The position numbers and the translations under genes were made by a program. A stretch of 64,000 nt of DNA from Flavobacterium kayseriense (GTDB lineage Bacteria; Bacteroidota; Bacteroidia; Flavobacteriales; Flavobacteriaceae), in assembly GCF_014305095.1 (NCBI RefSeq), contig NZ_JACRUI010000003.1, positions 372,001-436,000 of the forward strand. The letters are read 5' to 3'. Under the pieces are notes generated by a model that saw nothing but the letters and a program-made list of their open reading frames with translations, had not been told where the DNA came from and did no database searches. Shown here piece by piece: positions 16,864-26,552 of the stretch; positions within the stretch are counted from its first letter, which is position 1, and every line of letters begins with the position of its first letter.

Positions 16864-17649
16864 TTAGTAATTACCAGTGTACCCTTTCATTACCCCTCGA
16901 GATGAGTTTCTGATAAAATCGATAATTTCATCTCTTTCAGGAGTAGCTTCCATTTCGGCCTCAATGATTCCTAATGCTTGCGTTGTATTGTAGTTTTTTT
17001 GATATAAAATTCTGTAAATATCTTGTATCTCTCTAATTTTATCTATTGAGAAACCTCTTCTTCTTAATCCTACTGAATTGATTCCAACATATGACAAGGG
17101 CTCTTTTGCTGCTTTGGTAAAAGGGGGTACATCTTTTCTTAGTAAGGATCCTCCAGATATCATAGCGTGATCTCCTATATTAATAAATTGGTGCACGGCA
17201 GATAATCCTCCTACTATGGCGTAGTTCCCTACGGTAACGTGACCACCAAGCAAAACACCATTTACTATAATTGCATTGTTACCTACATGACAGTCGTGTG
17301 CAATGTGTGCACTTGCCATGATAAGACAATTGTCACCAATAACGGTTTGACCTGATGCTATAGTTCCTCTATTAATGGTAACACATTCTCTTATGGTGCA
17401 ATTGTCACCTATTATCGCCAATGACTCTTCGCCTCCAAATTTTAAATCCTGTGGTACTGCAGATATTACTGCTCCCGGAAATATATTGCAATTTTTTCCA
17501 ATTCTTGCGCCTTCCATAATAGTCACATTAGACCCAATCCAGGTACCATCACCTATAATAACGTTATTGTGAATGGTAGTAAAAGGCTCTATTACAACGT
17601 TTTTGGCGATTTTGGCGCCAGGATGAACATATGCTAAGGGTTGATTCAT
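16864..17649 (-). CDS. lpxA: UDP-N-acetylglucosamine O-acyltransferase
   Basis: Protein of 261 aa that catalyses the first step of lipid A synthesis, transfer of 3-hydroxyacyl from ACP to UDP-GlcNAc. It has left-handed beta-helix hexapeptide repeats (about 1-190) with ASAHIAHDCHVG, where His118 corresponds to the catalytic His125 of E. coli. VGINSVGLRRRGFS begins the helical C-terminal domain. It directly follows lpxC/fabZ in the operon. Confidence 0.95.
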   Translation of the reverse strand: MNQPLAYVHPGAKIAKNVVIEPFTTIHNNVIIGDGTWIGSNVTIMEGARIGKNCNIFPGAVISAVPQDLKFGGEESLAIIGDNCTIRECVTINRGTIASGQTVIGDNCLIMASAHIAHDCHVGNNAIIVNGVLLGGHVTVGNYAIVGGLSAVHQFINIGDHAMISGGSLLRKDVPPFTKAAKEPLSYVGINSVGLRRRGFSIDKIREIQDIYRILYQKNYNTTQALGIIEAEMEATPERDEIIDFIRNSSRGVMKGYTGNY

Positions 17650-17718
17650 CTGCTTTTTTTTATTGTTATATATAAATTAAAATAATACTTGAATTCCTCA
17701 AGCGATCTTAATTTAAAT

Positions 17719-19107
17719 CTATTGTTTTTTGGCTATTTGCGCCATTAATTCTGCTTCAGCTACTAATTTACCATTAGCGTAAGCGTTAGCTTGCATATGA
17801 CAAATCCCTCTTCTTATTGGTGTAATTAAATCACATTTAAAGATTAACGTATCACCTGGAAGTACTTTATGCTTAAACTTCACATTATCAATTTTCATGA
17901 AATAGGTTAAGTAATTCTCAGGATCAGGAACTGTACTTAATACTAGAATACCACCTGTTTGAGCCATTGCTTCAACAATTAATACTCCGGGCATCACTGG
18001 TGCTTCAGGAAAGTGACCAACGAAAAAGTTTTCGTTCATGGTAACATTCTTCATACCAACCACATGTGTTTCTGACATTTCTATAATACGATCGATCAAT
18101 AAAAACGGTGGTCGGTGAGGTAAAACAGCCATGATCTTATGGATATCCATCAATGGTTCCAAATTCAAATCGTAAACAGGAACATAATTACGTTGCTCTA
18201 TTTTAATAATTTTAGCCATTTTTTTTGCAAACTGTGTGTTTACAAAATGTCCTGGTTTGTTTGCGATTATCTTACCTTGAATTTTTGTACCAATTAGCGC
18301 TAAGTCACCTACTACATCTAGTAATTTGTGTCTAGCGGCTTCGTTAGGATAATGTAAGGTCAGGTTATCTAAAATTCCATTTGGTTTTACATTTATTACT
18401 TCTTTACCAAAAGCTTTTTTAAGATTCTCCATAGTAGCATCAGAAATATCTTTATCTACATAAACAATAGCATTATTTAAGTCACCACCTTTTATCAAAC
18501 CATTATCTAGCAAAGTTTCTAACTCATGCAAAAAACTAAATGTTCTTGAGGAAGCAATCTCTGTTTTAAAGTCGGCAATGCTTTTTAGGTTGGCATTTTG
18601 AGTTCCTAATATTTTAGTCCCAAAATCTACCATTGTAGTAACAGAATAGTGATCACTTGGCATCACTAATATTTCGCTTCCAGTCGCTTCATCGGTAAAA
18701 GAGATTACTTCCTTTACCACATAAACGTTACGTTTAGCATTTTGCTCTTCTATTCCAGCTTTTTCTAAAGCTTCAACAAAATATTTCGAAGAACCATCCA
18801 TGATTGGCAATTCAGAGGCATTCAATTCGATAATAACATTATCTAAATCACAACCCACTAAAGCTGCTAAAACATGCTCCGGTGTTTGAATTTTAACGCC
18901 TAATTTCTCAAGGTTGGTACCTCTTTGCGTATTAACCACATAATTAGCATCCGCCTCAACAACTGGTTGTCCTTCTAGATCTACTCTCACAAAAGTAAAA
19001 CCATTATTTACTGGAGCAGGCTTAAAAGTCATCTTGACTTCTCTACCTGTGTGTAATCCAACTCCTGTCAAAGAGATTTCTGTATTGATGGTCTTCTGTT
19101 TAACCAT
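17719..19107 (-). CDS. lpxC/fabZ: Bifunctional LpxC deacetylase / FabZ dehydratase
   Basis: Fusion of 462 aa, typical of Bacteroidota. The N-terminal zinc deacetylase LpxC (about 1-305) commits UDP-3-O-acyl-GlcNAc to lipid A and shows [28 protein letters not shown] and the late His/Asp zinc ligands in [10 protein letters not shown]. The C-terminal 3-hydroxyacyl-ACP dehydratase FabZ (about 315-462) shows [11 protein letters not shown] and the active-site [21 protein letters not shown] use the ATG at 19107 (MVKQK, overlapping the lpxD stop by 8 bp). Another in-frame ATG at 19116 is possible. Fusion ties the competing lipid A and fatty acid branches together. Confidence 0.95.
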   Translation of the reverse strand: MVKQKTINTEISLTGVGLHTGREVKMTFKPAPVNNGFTFVRVDLEGQPVVEADANYVVNTQRGTNLEKLGVKIQTPEHVLAALVGCDLDNVIIELNASELPIMDGSSKYFVEALEKAGIEEQNAKRNVYVVKEVISFTDEATGSEILVMPSDHYSVTTMVDFGTKILGTQNANLKSIADFKTEIASSRTFSFLHELETLLDNGLIKGGDLNNAIVYVDKDISDATMENLKKAFGKEVINVKPNGILDNLTLHYPNEAARHKLLDVVGDLALIGTKIQGKIIANKPGHFVNTQFAKKMAKIIKIEQRNYVPVYDLNLEPLMDIHKIMAVLPHRPPFLLIDRIIEMSETHVVGMKNVTMNENFFVGHFPEAPVMPGVLIVEAMAQTGGILVLSTVPDPENYLTYFMKIDNVKFKHKVLPGDTLIFKCDLITPIRRGICHMQANAYANGKLVAEAELMAQIAKKQ

Positions 19108-20143
19108 TATTTCCATTTTTTTGGTTTGATATTTGTTTCTTTAATTCTTCTATTTCTGCAACAATCTTATGAAGATTCTTAAAATGCACATACGATTTAC
19201 TAAAATCGTTGTAACCAAAAGAAGGGCTTCCTTGTAAGATTTCGTTGTTTTTAATGTTTCTACCTACTCCTGCTTGAGCTTGAATTCTAACATTGTCTCC
19301 AATTGTTAAATGTCCTGATATACCCACCTGTCCACCTATCATGCAATTTTTGCCAATTTTAGTGGAACCAGCAATTCCTGTTTGTGCAGCAATAACGGTA
19401 TTCTCTCCTATTTCAACATTATGCGCTACTTGTATTTGGTTGTCGAGCTTTACCCCTTTTCTAATGATAGTAGACCCCATTGTGGCCCTATCAATCGTTG
19501 TACAAGATCCAATATCTACATCATCCTCAATTATAACATTTCCTATTTGCGGGATTTTCTTGAAGGTTCCGTCTACATTTGGAGCAAAACCAAAACCATC
19601 TGCTCCTATAATTGCACCAGAGTGTATGACACTATTGGCACCAATTTCTGTCTCGGAATAAATTTTCGTACCCGCAAAAATAGTGACATTATCTTTAATG
19701 ACAACATTATCACCAATAAAACAATTGGGATAAATTTTAACGTTATTACCAATTATAGTATTTGCTCCTACATAACTAAAACTACCAAGATAAAAACTAC
19801 TACCATATTTTACGTTTTCAGATAATACGGACGGTTGTTCAATTCCGCTTTTTATTCCTTTAGCATGGTCATAAAACTCTAACAGCTTAGAAAAGGCTAA
19901 ATAAGCGTCTTCTACTTTGATTAAAGTCGTTTTTATCGCCGCCTCAGGAACAAAATTATTATTAACTATTGTTATGGATGCTTCTGTAGAATAGATGTAA
20001 TTATTATACTTCGGGTTAGATAAAAATGTCAAAGATCCTGCAGTACCCTCTTCTATTTTAGATAATTTTTGCACTTCAGCCAGCGGATTACCTACCACTT
20101 CTCCTTCTAATATTCCCGCTATTTGTTCTGCTGTAAATTTCAT
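19100..20143 (-). CDS. lpxD: UDP-3-O-(3-hydroxyacyl)glucosamine N-acyltransferase
   Basis: LpxD of 347 aa, which adds the second hydroxyacyl chain in lipid A synthesis. It has the N-terminal uridine-binding domain ([18 protein letters not shown]) and a hexapeptide beta helix with [14 protein letters not shown] and the catalytic-His region [15 protein letters not shown], then [19 protein letters not shown] and a C-terminal helix. It overlaps lpxC/fabZ by 8 bp. It is preceded by a 29-codon open frame and the promoter at 20240-20247. Confidence 0.95.
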   Translation of the reverse strand: MKFTAEQIAGILEGEVVGNPLAEVQKLSKIEEGTAGSLTFLSNPKYNNYIYSTEASITIVNNNFVPEAAIKTTLIKVEDAYLAFSKLLEFYDHAKGIKSGIEQPSVLSENVKYGSSFYLGSFSYVGANTIIGNNVKIYPNCFIGDNVVIKDNVTIFAGTKIYSETEIGANSVIHSGAIIGADGFGFAPNVDGTFKKIPQIGNVIIEDDVDIGSCTTIDRATMGSTIIRKGVKLDNQIQVAHNVEIGENTVIAAQTGIAGSTKIGKNCMIGGQVGISGHLTIGDNVRIQAQAGVGRNIKNNEILQGSPSFGYNDFSKSYVHFKNLHKIVAEIEELKKQISNQKNGNNG

Positions 20144-20144
20144 C

Positions 20145-20234
20145 TTACTTAATTATATTTTTCATAGACACCAAAGGACGATCACCTAGTAAGGTCTTTA
20201 AGATGTTAAAAAAAAATGTAGTGATTTCTTTCAT
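20145..20234 (-). CDS. Possible 29-aa leader ORF before lpxD
   Basis: An ATG frame of 29 codons reads [18 protein letters not shown]..., ends with TAA one base before the lpxD ATG, and starts only 5 bp downstream of a -7 box, so it would be leaderless. The tight spacing would couple it to lpxD translation. The short length means chance cannot be excluded. Confidence 0.35.
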   Translation of the reverse strand: MKEITTFFFNILKTLLGDRPLVSMKNIIK

Positions 20235-20239
20235 TGCGA

Positions 20240-20247
20240 CAAAAATA
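20240..20247 (-). promoter_or_regulatory. -7 box TATTTTTG upstream of the lpxD-lpxC/fabZ-lpxA-efp operon
   Basis: TATTTTTG on the minus strand fits TAnnTTTG in the 130-bp gap after the HD gene. It supports an own promoter for the lipid A operon. No clear -33 TTG is present. Confidence 0.5.
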
Positions 20248-20273
20248 TAAAAAAATAGATGTTAAATGTTTAT

Positions 20274-21503
20274 TTAAATCAGTTGTTTTGGGAAACAAAT
20301 ATAATATTTAGTTACGGATTTGGACAACGATTTTAAATTGAGTTGATCTGATGATTCGATAACATCCTCAACAGTACGGTCTTTTTTTAATATACGTATA
20401 GGTTCGGCCTCCTTACTGTACGCTTGATTTTTTATTTTTCCTTTAAAAATAAAATAACTAGTATCTGCTAAAGAAATATTGTTTTCCAAAGCAAAACGTT
20501 CTTTCATTGGAGTAAGAGCGTCTAAAGCTACTTTTTCACTTGTTAATTTAATTTTTAGCAAATCTCTATTTATAATCATCCCACTCAATGTTGACAAGAT
20601 ATAATCGTCATGACGTTGCCATCCTTTTAAAGCGCTTATAATATCAAAATCATCTAGTTGGGAGAATAAATCTAAAATAGTAGAATTAAATCCATCAAAT
20701 GTAATTTTGTTTTCAAGAAAAAACTGCAATGGAGTACTACAAGGTAGTGTGATTCCTTTTAAAGTAAGCTCCTTGGCTCTTTTTAAAATTTTAGTTAAGA
20801 TAAGCTCAGCAACTAAACTAGTTTTATGCAAGTAAGCCTGCCAATACATCAATCTTCGAGACATTAAAAACTTTTCGACAGAGTAAATACCTTTCTCCTC
20901 AATAACTAAAAAGTCATCTACCACATTCATCATTTGGATTAAACGTTCTGAATTCACATTTCCTTCAGCCACTCCTGAATAAAAACTATCTCGTTTCAAA
21001 TAATCCATTCTGTCCATATCTAATTGACTGGATATTAATTGCAACATAAATTTTCTATGGTAATCACCCTCAAAGACCTGAATAGCTAAATTTAATTGAC
21101 CACCAAATTCTTTATTAAGTTGATGCATAAATAGCAAAGATATTTGCTCATGATGTACATCCTCAACAATACTACGTTCCATAGCATGCGAAAACGGACC
21201 GTGACCAATGTCATGTAATAGAATAGCTATGTAAAGTGCATTTTCCTCTTCAGGGCTTATAGTAACTCCTTTAAAACGTAAAACATCAACTGCTTTTTGC
21301 ATTAAGTGCATACAACCTAATGCGTGATGAAAACGCGTGTGATTTGCCCCTGGATAAACCAAATAAGACAATCCCATTTGTGATATTCTGCGCAATCGCT
21401 GAAAATAAGGATGCTGAATTAAATCGTAAATTAAAGCATTTGGTATGGTGATAAATCCATAAATAGGATCATTGAATATTTTAAGCTTATTGAGAGTACT
21501 CAC
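20274..21503 (-). CDS. HD-domain phosphohydrolase (dGTPase-like)
   Basis: Protein of 409 aa with an N-terminal HD domain: the first His in TRFHHALGCMHL, the HD pair in LLHDIGHGPFSHAME, and a late Asp in DMDRMDYLKRDS. This pattern is shared with dNTP triphosphohydrolases and YdhJ-type proteins; the substrate is unknown. The start is GTG at 21503 (MSTLNKLKIF), and no ATG exists nearby that keeps the conserved KIFNDPIYGFI. Its -7 box is at 21524-21531. It precedes the lipid A operon but probably has its own transcript. Confidence 0.85.
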   Translation of the reverse strand: MSTLNKLKIFNDPIYGFITIPNALIYDLIQHPYFQRLRRISQMGLSYLVYPGANHTRFHHALGCMHLMQKAVDVLRFKGVTISPEEENALYIAILLHDIGHGPFSHAMERSIVEDVHHEQISLLFMHQLNKEFGGQLNLAIQVFEGDYHRKFMLQLISSQLDMDRMDYLKRDSFYSGVAEGNVNSERLIQMMNVVDDFLVIEEKGIYSVEKFLMSRRLMYWQAYLHKTSLVAELILTKILKRAKELTLKGITLPCSTPLQFFLENKITFDGFNSTILDLFSQLDDFDIISALKGWQRHDDYILSTLSGMIINRDLLKIKLTSEKVALDALTPMKERFALENNISLADTSYFIFKGKIKNQAYSKEAEPIRILKKDRTVEDVIESSDQLNLKSLSKSVTKYYICFPKQLI

Positions 21504-21523
21504 AAATTATCTATTTTAAGGAA

Positions 21524-21531
21524 CAAATATA
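21524..21531 (-). promoter_or_regulatory. -7 box TATATTTG of the HD gene
   Basis: TATATTTG on the minus strand, 20 bp upstream of the GTG start, matches TAnnTTTG. This supports the GTG as the start codon. No -33 TTG at 18 bp. Confidence 0.5.
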
Positions 21532-21666
21532 AACAAATTAGATTTTAAAATACAGGTATCGGCTAAGCCTATTCTTTTGTAATACTATACTACCAAATCT
21601 AGCTCAAATTCGTGCTAACTATACTGTAACAATTCCTCGTTAAAATTAACAAAAAATTAAGTTCGA

Positions 21667-21691
21667 TTAGTTCAGTGTTTTACGAACCTAA
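21667..21691. promoter_or_regulatory. Operator-like dyad TTAGTTC-N10-GAACCTAA
   Basis: GTTC (21670-21673) and GAAC (21684-21687) form a dyad with a 10-bp spacer, flanked by TTA and TAA. It covers the -33 region of the efflux operon promoter, just before the -7 box. This size and position fit autorepression by the MarR/GbsR-type regulator encoded first in the operon (inference). Confidence 0.45.
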
Positions 21692-21693
21692 CT

Positions 21694-21701
21694 TAACTTT
21701 G
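21694..21701 (+). promoter_or_regulatory. -7 box TAACTTTG of the efflux operon
   Basis: TAACTTTG fits TAnnTTTG, 17 bp before the regulator ATG, and lies directly downstream of the operator-like dyad. Confidence 0.6.
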
Positions 21702-21718
21702 CAAAAAAAAATACAACT

Positions 21719-22210
21719 ATGGATGTTCAAAAAGAAAAAAATGAACTGAGAGAGATGTTTGGCGTTCATTTTGAAAAATTATACAATATACCGCCATTAG
21801 CAGCGCGAATAATAGGAGTTCTAATAATCGATGGATGTAAATCAGGATTGACCTTTGACGCATTAGTAGAAACAATTGGTGCTAGTAAAAGCTCTATTTC
21901 CACTAATTTGAATTTACTTCTTAAAATGGAAAAAGTCACTTATTTTACTATATGTGGTGATCGTAAAAAGTACTTTAAAGCTGCCGATCTTAGTAAACGC
22001 TTAGAAAACTATCTGCAAATTATAGATTCTGAAATGACCATTTTAAACAGAATGATTAGTTACAGAGAGCATACTGCCTCTTGCCTTGAAGAACAGCGTA
22101 ACCTAGACAATGTTAGGGCTTACAAAGTTCATGTAAACGAGCTTCAAAAGTTATTCTCGAATACTATTAAGAAATTTCAAGAAATAGAAACACACAATAA
22201 AAATAAATAA
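21719..22210 (+). CDS. GbsR/MarR-family transcriptional regulator
   Basis: Protein of 163 aa. A winged helix-turn-helix occupies about residues 20-90, with LTFDALVETIGASKSSISTN as recognition helix region and TYFTICGDRKKYFKA as the wing. A C-terminal helical dimerisation region follows. It resembles GbsR-type members of the MarR superfamily. It is first in the operon with the RND pump genes (28 bp to the next gene), so it most likely represses the pump until an inducer binds. Confidence 0.85.
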   Translation: MDVQKEKNELREMFGVHFEKLYNIPPLAARIIGVLIIDGCKSGLTFDALVETIGASKSSISTNLNLLLKMEKVTYFTICGDRKKYFKAADLSKRLENYLQIIDSEMTILNRMISYREHTASCLEEQRNLDNVRAYKVHVNELQKLFSNTIKKFQEIETHNKNK

Positions 22211-22238
22211 TAAATCCAATACCAATAACAAGTCTACA

Positions 22239-23351
22239 ATGAAAAATAGATACTTTATAAGTGCTTTAGCTTTATCAATGAGCTTTCTATCCTGTAAAAA
22301 AGAAGCAACAGTGACGGCACCTCCCGTAATGACCTACAAAGTAGTTACTATCGAAAAATCAAACACTACATTATTAGCAGAATACCCTGCTAGTTTAGAA
22401 GGAATAACAGATATTGATATTCGTGCAAAAGTAGATGGTTATATTGAAAAAATATACGTTCAAGAAGGGCAAGAAGTAAAAAAAGGGCAATTACTTTTTA
22501 AACTTGAAACGCAAACAGCTACACAAGAAGCGGCGGCAGCTAAAGCAAAAATTACTGCCGCACAAGTAGAAGTTGATCGTTTACGACCTCTTGTAGAACG
22601 CAACATTATTAGCGACGTGCAACTTGCAACTGCAAAAGCAAACCTTGCTGGAGTAAAAAGCACCTATCAAAGTATCGTTGCTCGTATTAATTATGCTACG
22701 ATCAAAAGTCCCGTGAACGGAATCGTTGGGACTTTACCGCTGAGAATAGGAAGCTATGTAAGTAGCCAAACCGTGGAGCCATTGACACGAATATCTGATG
22801 TTAGCACTATTTACGCTTATTTCTCTGTAAATGAGAAGCAGCAACTTGATATTATGATGAATGCAGAGGGTAAAACGTTTCAGGATAAAGTAAATAATAT
22901 GCCTGCTGTAAATCTAGTATTAAGTAATGGTAGTTTATTCGAGCAAAAAGGAAAAATTCAGACATTTAGTGGTCAAGCCAATGAGCAAACGGGATCTTTC
23001 AACGTACGATCTAGTTTTCCTAATGTTAACAGATTACTTCGTTCTGGAGAAAGTGGTATTGTTCAAATTCCAACACAGTTAGAAGATGTTATTATTATTC
23101 CTCAAAATGCAACTTTAGAAATGCAAGACAAGCGAATCGCACTTGTAGTGGACAAAGAGAATAAGGTGAAAGCGATGCCTATTAAGGTTCGTCCTGTTCC
23201 TGGAGGTCGATTTTTCGTGGTAGACAGCGGACTTACTATTAACGATAAAATGCTAATTGAAGGTGTTGGTATCGTTGCTGAAGGTACACTTATTAAGCCA
23301 GAAGTAGTCGCATACAAAACGATTCTAAATCCTGAGACTGCAAAAAAATAA
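22239..23351 (+). CDS. RND efflux periplasmic adaptor, lipoprotein
   Basis: AcrA-like membrane fusion protein of 370 aa with a lipoprotein signal ending FLSCKKE (Cys about 20). The order is beta barrel, lipoyl half (DIRAKVDGYIEKIYVQEGQEVKKG), alpha hairpin (residues about 95-140), second lipoyl half (ATIKSPVNGIVGTLPLR), beta barrel and membrane-proximal domain. It connects the RND pump to the outer-membrane channel. The RND permease begins 33 bp downstream. Confidence 0.94.
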   Translation: MKNRYFISALALSMSFLSCKKEATVTAPPVMTYKVVTIEKSNTTLLAEYPASLEGITDIDIRAKVDGYIEKIYVQEGQEVKKGQLLFKLETQTATQEAAAAKAKITAAQVEVDRLRPLVERNIISDVQLATAKANLAGVKSTYQSIVARINYATIKSPVNGIVGTLPLRIGSYVSSQTVEPLTRISDVSTIYAYFSVNEKQQLDIMMNAEGKTFQDKVNNMPAVNLVLSNGSLFEQKGKIQTFSGQANEQTGSFNVRSSFPNVNRLLRSGESGIVQIPTQLEDVIIIPQNATLEMQDKRIALVVDKENKVKAMPIKVRPVPGGRFFVVDSGLTINDKMLIEGVGIVAEGTLIKPEVVAYKTILNPETAKK

Positions 23352-23384
23352 TCGACAGACATTTAATTGAATAAATAGTACCTT

Positions 23385-26300
23385 ATGTTTTCAAAATTCA
23401 TAGACAGACCAGTATTGTCTACGGTAATATCTATAATTATCGTAATACTAGGAGCGATAGGACTTGTTTCCCTTCCAGTCTCCCAATATCCAGAAATAGC
23501 ACCACCAACTGTAACCGTTACGGCTAACTACCAAGGAGCAAGTGCCGATGTAGTAATGAGTTCAGTAGTAATTCCATTAGAAGAACAAATTAATGGTGTC
23601 GAGGACATGACCTACATGACATCGACTTCAAATAATGATGGTTCAGCTTCGATTAGTATCTATTTTAAATTAGGGACTAATGCAGATTTAGCTGCCGTAA
23701 ATGTTCAAAATAGGGTTTCGCGTGCTACCCCTTTATTACCACAAGAGGTGACTAGAGCCGGAGTTACCACATCCAAACGACAAAGCGATAACATATTGAT
23801 TTTCTCCTTATACAGTGAGAATCCAGAATATGATATGACCTTTTTACAAAACTATGCCAACATTAACATTTTACCTAAAATTAAAAGGGTAGCTGGTGTA
23901 GGAGAAGCCGTTATTTTTGGCCAAAAAGATTACTCGATGCGTATTTGGTTAAAGCCAGATGTTATGGGAGCTTATGGATTAATTCCCTCAGATATCACGG
24001 CATTGTTAGCCGAGCAAAATATTGAAGCGGCGCCAGGTCAATTGGGTGAAAATAGCAATCAGTCTTTTCAGTATACTTTAAAATACAAAGGTCGTCTACA
24101 GGACACTAAAGAATTTGAAAATATTATTGTTCGTTCTACCAGCAATGGCGAAGTTTTGAAATTAGGAGATGTTGCTAGAGTTGAGTTAGGAGCGGTAAAT
24201 TATGCCGGAAACACGCTCACCAACGGAAATCAATCGGTTGCGATTGCAATTGCACAAACTGCAGGATCTAACGCACAAGAAGTTATTGAGGGTGCCTTAA
24301 AAGTTTTGGATGAATCCAAAGTAAATTTCCCAAAAGGAGTTGATTACACCACATTAATTAATGCCAATGATTTCCTTGAGGAATCGATTACAAAAGTAAT
24401 TCACACGTTGATAGAAGCATTTATTTTAGTATTTATCGTTGTCTTTATTTTTCTACAAGATTGGAGATCCACCTTAATACCCGCTATATCGGTACCGGTT
24501 GCTATCTTAGGAACTTTCTTTTTCTTAAGTGTTTTTGGTTTTACAATAAATTTATTGACGCTTTTCGCCTTAGTACTAGCCGTAGGTATTGTTGTAGATG
24601 ATGCCATTGTCGTCGTCGAGGCAGTCCACGCTAAGATGGAAGCTGGAGAACACGACCCTAAAAAAGCAGCTCATAGTGCCATGGGCGATATTAGTAGTGC
24701 AATTATTTCGATTACACTAGTGATGTCAGCCGTATTTATTCCTGTGGCGTTTATTAGTGGTTCAGCAGGGGTGTTTTACAAGCAATTTGGTTTAACATTA
24801 GCGGTTTCTATTGTTTTATCTGCTATTAATGCCTTGACGTTATCTCCTGCCTTGTGTGCTATATTTTTAAAACCACATGATGGAGCTAAAAAAACAGGAT
24901 TTTTAGAGCGTTTTTATACTGCCTTCAACGTTGGGTTTGATACGACAACCAAAAAATACAAAAGATCAGTAGAGTTTTTCATCAAGCGCAAATGGTTGGC
25001 ATTTGGTGGTATCGCTCTTTTTGCAGCTATTTTTGTATTATTATTAAATATTACCCCAAAGGCATTTGTACCTGGAGAAGACACAGGAGCTATTATTTCT
25101 GATGTATCCTTACCTCCTGGAACTTCGTTAGAAAACACTGAGAAAGCATTACTTGAAATAGAAAATCAGGTTAAAGATATACCTGAAATTAAGGCAATCC
25201 TACGTATCTCTGGTCGAAGCTTGATTAGTGGTACTGGTAGTAATTACGGGATGGTTATTGTTAAATTAAAGCCTTGGGCAGAGAGAAAGGATGCGAACCA
25301 AGAAATATCAATGATCGTTGGCGAGTTGTTTAAAAGAGCATCGGTGGTTAAAAATGCAAAGGTATTGTTCTTTGCTAGACCTACTCTTGTTGGTTTTGGT
25401 TTTACCAATGGTTTTGAGTTGCAACTGCAAGATCAAAAAGGAGGAACTATTCAAGAACTAAGCGATGTAAATAACAAATTTTTGGCAGCCTTAAATACTC
25501 GTCCAGAGATTAAGTACGCTGCTACTTCATTTTCACCCAATTATCCACAATATCGTATTGATTTAAATGTGGCCGCAATCAAAAGATCAGGTTTAACAGT
25601 AACAGATGTTTTGGGAACAATGCAAGGCTATTATGGTGGAGTTTACGCTTCTAACTTTAATAAATTCGGAAAACAATATCGAGTTGTCTACCAATCTGAA
25701 CCTCAATTTAGGAGCGATCCTGAATCGTTGAATAAAGTTTTGGTTCGCAATAACAACGGCCAAATGGCTCCTATTTCACAATTTGTAACCTTAGTAAAAG
25801 TTTTTGGACCACAAGCTATTGATCGTTTCAATTTATTTACTTCTGTAAAAATTACAGGAGCGCCTAATGAAGGATTCAGCACGGGAGATGCGATTAAAGC
25901 TGTTGAAGAAGTCGCAAGTCAAAATCTACCTATCGGGTATGGGTATGAGTTTTCGGGTTTGACTCGTGAAGAAATTAGTGCTGGCGGTCAAACGCTATAC
26001 ATTTTCCTTTTGTGTCTAATATTTGTTTACTTCTTACTTGCAGCACAATATGAGAGTTATATGCTCCCATTTGCAGTATTAATTTCACTTCCTATTGGTT
26101 TAGCAGGAGCTTATATTTTTGCTTACTTCTTTAATGTAAGTAATAATATTTACCTCCAAATTACCTTGATTATGCTTATTGGATTATTGGCAAAAAATGC
26201 GATTTTGATTGTCGAATTTTCTGTTGATGCTCGTAAAAAAGGTCTAAGTATCACCCAAGCTGCAGTGCAAGGAGCGGTTGCTCGTTTGCGACCAATTCTA

Positions 26301-26552
26301 ATGACCTCTTTTGCCTTTATATTTGGTTTATTGCCATTAATGTTAGCACAAGGTGCCGGTGCAGTAGGAAATAAATCGATTGGAACGGGAGCTATTGGCG
26401 GAATGTTAATTGGAACATTATTAGGGGTTTTTGTCATTCCTGTTCTATTTATCGTTTTCCAAAGCTTACAAGAAAAAATTAGTAGCAAGCCAATTCCGGT
26501 AACGATTCAAGATTCAGATGTTCCACTTTTAGAAGAAGAAAATGAAAAATAA
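23385..26552 (+). CDS. RND multidrug efflux permease, HAE1 (AcrB-like)
   Basis: Proton-driven pump of 1055 aa with 12 transmembrane helices and two large periplasmic loops. The proton-relay Asp pair is in TM4 (GIVVDDAIVVVEA) and the partner Lys in TM10 (GLLAKNAILIVEF). The N-terminal FIDRPVLSTVISIIIV and SLPVSQYPEIAPPTV are hallmarks of HAE1 drug exporters rather than metal exporters. The stop overlaps the start of the outer-membrane channel gene by 11 bp. Confidence 0.96.
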   Translation: MFSKFIDRPVLSTVISIIIVILGAIGLVSLPVSQYPEIAPPTVTVTANYQGASADVVMSSVVIPLEEQINGVEDMTYMTSTSNNDGSASISIYFKLGTNADLAAVNVQNRVSRATPLLPQEVTRAGVTTSKRQSDNILIFSLYSENPEYDMTFLQNYANINILPKIKRVAGVGEAVIFGQKDYSMRIWLKPDVMGAYGLIPSDITALLAEQNIEAAPGQLGENSNQSFQYTLKYKGRLQDTKEFENIIVRSTSNGEVLKLGDVARVELGAVNYAGNTLTNGNQSVAIAIAQTAGSNAQEVIEGALKVLDESKVNFPKGVDYTTLINANDFLEESITKVIHTLIEAFILVFIVVFIFLQDWRSTLIPAISVPVAILGTFFFLSVFGFTINLLTLFALVLAVGIVVDDAIVVVEAVHAKMEAGEHDPKKAAHSAMGDISSAIISITLVMSAVFIPVAFISGSAGVFYKQFGLTLAVSIVLSAINALTLSPALCAIFLKPHDGAKKTGFLERFYTAFNVGFDTTTKKYKRSVEFFIKRKWLAFGGIALFAAIFVLLLNITPKAFVPGEDTGAIISDVSLPPGTSLENTEKALLEIENQVKDIPEIKAILRISGRSLISGTGSNYGMVIVKLKPWAERKDANQEISMIVGELFKRASVVKNAKVLFFARPTLVGFGFTNGFELQLQDQKGGTIQELSDVNNKFLAALNTRPEIKYAATSFSPNYPQYRIDLNVAAIKRSGLTVTDVLGTMQGYYGGVYASNFNKFGKQYRVVYQSEPQFRSDPESLNKVLVRNNNGQMAPISQFVTLVKVFGPQAIDRFNLFTSVKITGAPNEGFSTGDAIKAVEEVASQNLPIGYGYEFSGLTREEISAGGQTLYIFLLCLIFVYFLLAAQYESYMLPFAVLISLPIGLAGAYIFAYFFNVSNNIYLQITLIMLIGLLAKNAILIVEFSVDARKKGLSITQAAVQGAVARLRPILMTSFAFIFGLLPLMLAQGAGAVGNKSIGTGAIGGMLIGTLLGVFVIPVLFIVFQSLQEKISSKPIPVTIQDSDVPLLEEENEK

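Noticed and set aside
19382..19825. 147-codon frame opposite lpxD
   Set aside because: It is a shadow of the hexapeptide-repeat codons of lpxD, with low-complexity Thr/Ile/Asn runs and no start context.
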